DNA from: Pycnopodia helianthoides | Taxonomy: Eukaryota; Echinodermata; Asteroidea; Forcipulatida; Asteriidae | DNA length: 64,000 nt | Direction: 5' to 3' | Assembly: GCA_032158295.1 (NCBI GenBank) | Contig: CM063243.1 | Span: 12,368,931-12,432,930 of the forward strand | Shown here: positions 61,983 to 64,000 of the stretch, piece after piece | Numbering within the stretch: the stretch's first letter is position 1 | Layout of the letters: the number at the start of each line of letters is the position of its first letter | The notes under the pieces: model-generated | The model's input: only the letters and a program-made list of their open reading frames with translations | Told to the model about the DNA's origin: nothing | The model's database searches: none | Program-made: the position numbers and the translations under genes

Positions 61983-64000
61983 GTGAGTGTGTATCAATGT
62001 AGCTTTCAAAAGGCAACGATTGTGAAATGAACACCTGAATCTATTGATCGATTTTTAACAATCGTATTAGTTAATGTTCAGTGTTTGTTCACGTGTGCTT
62101 TGTTTGGCAGAAAAATGACAGTAAGATAGCGAAATCGGGATGGAAGAGGGCGTGGCATGCTGTTGTTCAGTTCAGTTCAGTGTTTTCATCATGTGTTAGT
62201 ATTGTACCGTATTGTGTACTGTTAGTGAGTGTTGTCATGGTTGTGTAAAGACTAAGAAGAGTAAAGACAACTCGTCCATCGTGTGTGTATATGTGGCAAT
62301 GTGATGTTACTGCTACACGTGGTACATGTAAAAAGTAAACAAATCAAATACAAAATATTATAGAGCAAGGAATAGCACACTTCCAGTTCCACTAGCACTG
62401 AGTTAATATGAGTAGCAGTGTGCGTAGCAGGTCTCATTGCTGCTTGTGCTTGCCCCATGCCAGATGATAATTTAATAGTATTACAGCCAGCCCAGGCCAT
62501 AAGGATGTACATGATGTGTGAATGATCACTTTACTGGTCAGATGAAAGACAGGAAAGATGCTCCGAATCACAACAACACGGTGTGTGATTTTAGGTTTGT
62601 CTTTGAGTTTGATGTTGGTTACCAGCTAGAATATCATGGAAAATATTCCTTTTTTGTGACTGGCTCCCTGCATATGTGTGCTGAACTTAAATTGGCTTAT
62701 TTCTATATGTAAAATTAGGATGATGCCGACGACGAAAAGGTTGCAGATGACTACTGGAACACATCGTCAAGAACTGGTCGAAAGAAGGCCTCAAACTTCT
62801 TCGATGACTTCTCGCCAGAAAATGTAAGACAAGAGATTATACGCCCTGACCATTCCTAACCCATCAAAATCCAATGTCATGTTCTGTTCGATTCTGATGG
62901 ACTGAGGACTGCACCGGTAAACTGGGATCAGGCATACACCACCATAATCAGACTCCAACAGTTAGGATGTTGAGTTTCTGTTTATACTTTGTTGGATTTT
63001 GTTAGAATTTAATTGGGGGAGAAAGAATCTGAGAAAATCAACATGGTGTTGGATGGTGAAACAATGGGCACCACAATCCACCAGATAACTGGAGGATTTT
63101 GAAGTAGCTGCAACAGAGGATTGCTGGGGGTATGACCCCCCCCAAAATCAATTATTGTTTATTTTTGAGATAACCAAAGAATAATTTGTTCTTTGCAATG
63201 CAGGATGGGCGTGGTCTGTTTGGAGGAGACAAGAGTAAGGCAATGTCCTTTAAGGAAACGATGAAGGCTGCAGGGCTGGGACTGGAGGATGATGAAGAAG
63301 ACAAAGATACCATCGACTGGGATGGAAGTAAAGTTCTTATACAATGTCATAAACCTGTTTAGCAGAAACTATTGCTCAGCAAAATTATTTGGTTAAGTGG
63401 AAACAAGGCAGGAGCTCTGAATTAATTGCATGTGTTTTGCCCATTTTCGATGAGCAAGATTTTACCATGCTAATTTATTCTGGTTTAACAGCTTTATGAA
63501 TTGCTTGACACCTAACCGGTATTAGTTCTTTCCCCATCCTGTCTTGGAACTGCTTTGAAGCACACAAATTTCATGGCAAGAAAATATTGCTTAGCAGAAA
63601 CAGGTCACCAGCTAAAACATCATGGAAGTGTTCTTTTTGGGGGACTGGTTCCCTGCATATTTGTGCTGAACCATGTTTACGAACCAGTTTTTATGACACA
63701 ATATTGTGCTAATGCCAGGCCCGAATTGGCTTTTTATCTACATAATGTAAACCAAAGTTTCCCTCATGTCTTCAAACAATTTTTTTCAGAGCGGTCCTCA
63801 GTCAAGTTTACAGCTAACTCAAGCCCTCTCGGCCCACAAACCTGCCGCACTCGGCAAGAGGCACTGTGGGCGTGGCTCCTAAACAGGTCAGCACAGTGTC
63901 TCAACACTCCACTCAAAGTGTGTATACCTCCTCCTCGGGGACTGTGTCAGCCCGCAACCAGGCTGGCTCGATGGGAAACGGAAGCGAACAACAACGGTCC
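61962..64000 (+). CDS. 5' part of an unrecognised acidic protein gene (partial)
   Basis: Exons 61962-61982, 62719-62823, 63204-63327 and 63790-64000 (running off the window) join with consistent phases. The protein starts MAFSPIG, then DDADDEKVADDYWNTSS, KKASNFFDDFSPEN, GRGLFGGDKSKAMSFKETM and LGLEDDEEDKDTIDWDG. It is acidic and probably disordered, with the repeated phenylalanine-aspartate motifs seen in trafficking or ciliary scaffold proteins. I do not recognise a family. In exon 4 the frame set by the phases is open to the edge, but a neighbouring frame looks more protein-like. Confidence 0.6.
62719..62823 (+). CDS. Unrecognised acidic protein, exon 2
   Basis: Between aaaattag and gtaagaca, 35 codons, phase 0 both sides. 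Confidence 0.65.
63204..63327 (+). CDS. Unrecognised acidic protein, exon 3
   Basis: Between tttgcaatgcag and gtaaag. It starts in phase 0 and ends in phase 1 after DWDG. Confidence 0.65.
63345..63690. repeat. Palindromic repeat D, two diverged copies (intron 3)
   Basis: TTGCTCAGCAAAATTA...GGTTTAACAGCTTTATGAAT and GCTTAGCAGAAACAGGTCACCAGC...TGACTGGTTCCCTGC-type motifs match the D family in both orientations. Confidence 0.45.
63790..64000 (+). CDS. Unrecognised acidic protein, exon 4 (cut by window edge)
   Basis: Starts KRSSVKFTANSSPLG after a strong acceptor (tttttttcag). The phase-defined frame continues to the end but turns into a W/C/R-rich sequence. A frame offset by one reads ...VSTVSQHSTQSVYTSSSG, typical of disordered tails, suggesting a 1-nt error near 63,830-63,885. 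Confidence 0.5.

Noticed and set aside
62111..62120. A 10-nt micro-exon (AAAAATGACA) between acceptor-like and donor-like sites
   Set aside because: Including it breaks the phase between exons 1 and 2 of the right-hand gene, which join cleanly without it.

Overview
This is eukaryotic, AT-rich, repeat-dense animal DNA. Genes are split by introns with GT...AG ends, and the intergenic and intronic space is filled with small palindromic (MITE-like) elements, tRNA-derived SINEs, LINE fragments and tandem repeats. From memory of echinoderm repeats, the short inverted-repeat elements look like those of a sea star. The protein exons fit an invertebrate deuterostome. Echinoderm, probably Asteroidea, is therefore an inference and not proven.

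Layout. (1) 1-20.9 kb: mostly repeats. There is a weakly supported four-exon 3' end of a possible plus-strand membrane-protein gene (11.6-17.8 kb), two LINE C-terminal fragments and one hammerhead-like ribozyme motif. (2) 20,962-29,296, plus strand: a 12-exon gene for a mitochondrial half ABC transporter of the ABCB10 type. It is complete from transit-like N terminus to stop, but exon 5 has a 1-nt frameshift and the start of the last exon is duplicated in tandem. (3) 29.3-36.5 kb: SINE, MITE and satellite material. (4) 36,599-56,671, minus strand: a 14-exon gene reconstructed here, about 837 aa, in which every intron is phase 1. It encodes two tandem, divergent TIR-like domains, a long Ser/Pro/Gln-rich linker and a C-terminal Death domain. 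A 2.3-kb minisatellite (22-bp unit, partly organised into 352-bp higher-order repeats) lies in its penultimate intron. (5) 57.47-60.81 kb: a 3.3-kb non-coding element bounded by inverted minisatellite arrays, with nested direct duplications inside. (6) 61,962-64,000, plus strand: the 5' end of an unrecognised gene for an acidic, low-complexity protein, cut off by the window edge.

The three main genes do not form a pathway. ABCB10 acts in the mitochondrial inner membrane (haem and redox homeostasis). The TIR-TIR-Death protein looks like an innate immune signalling adaptor that uses the same two domain types as MyD88 in opposite order, with the TIR duplicated. It is the most interesting candidate in the window. 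Its domain assignments rest on motif reading only and need profile and structure searches.
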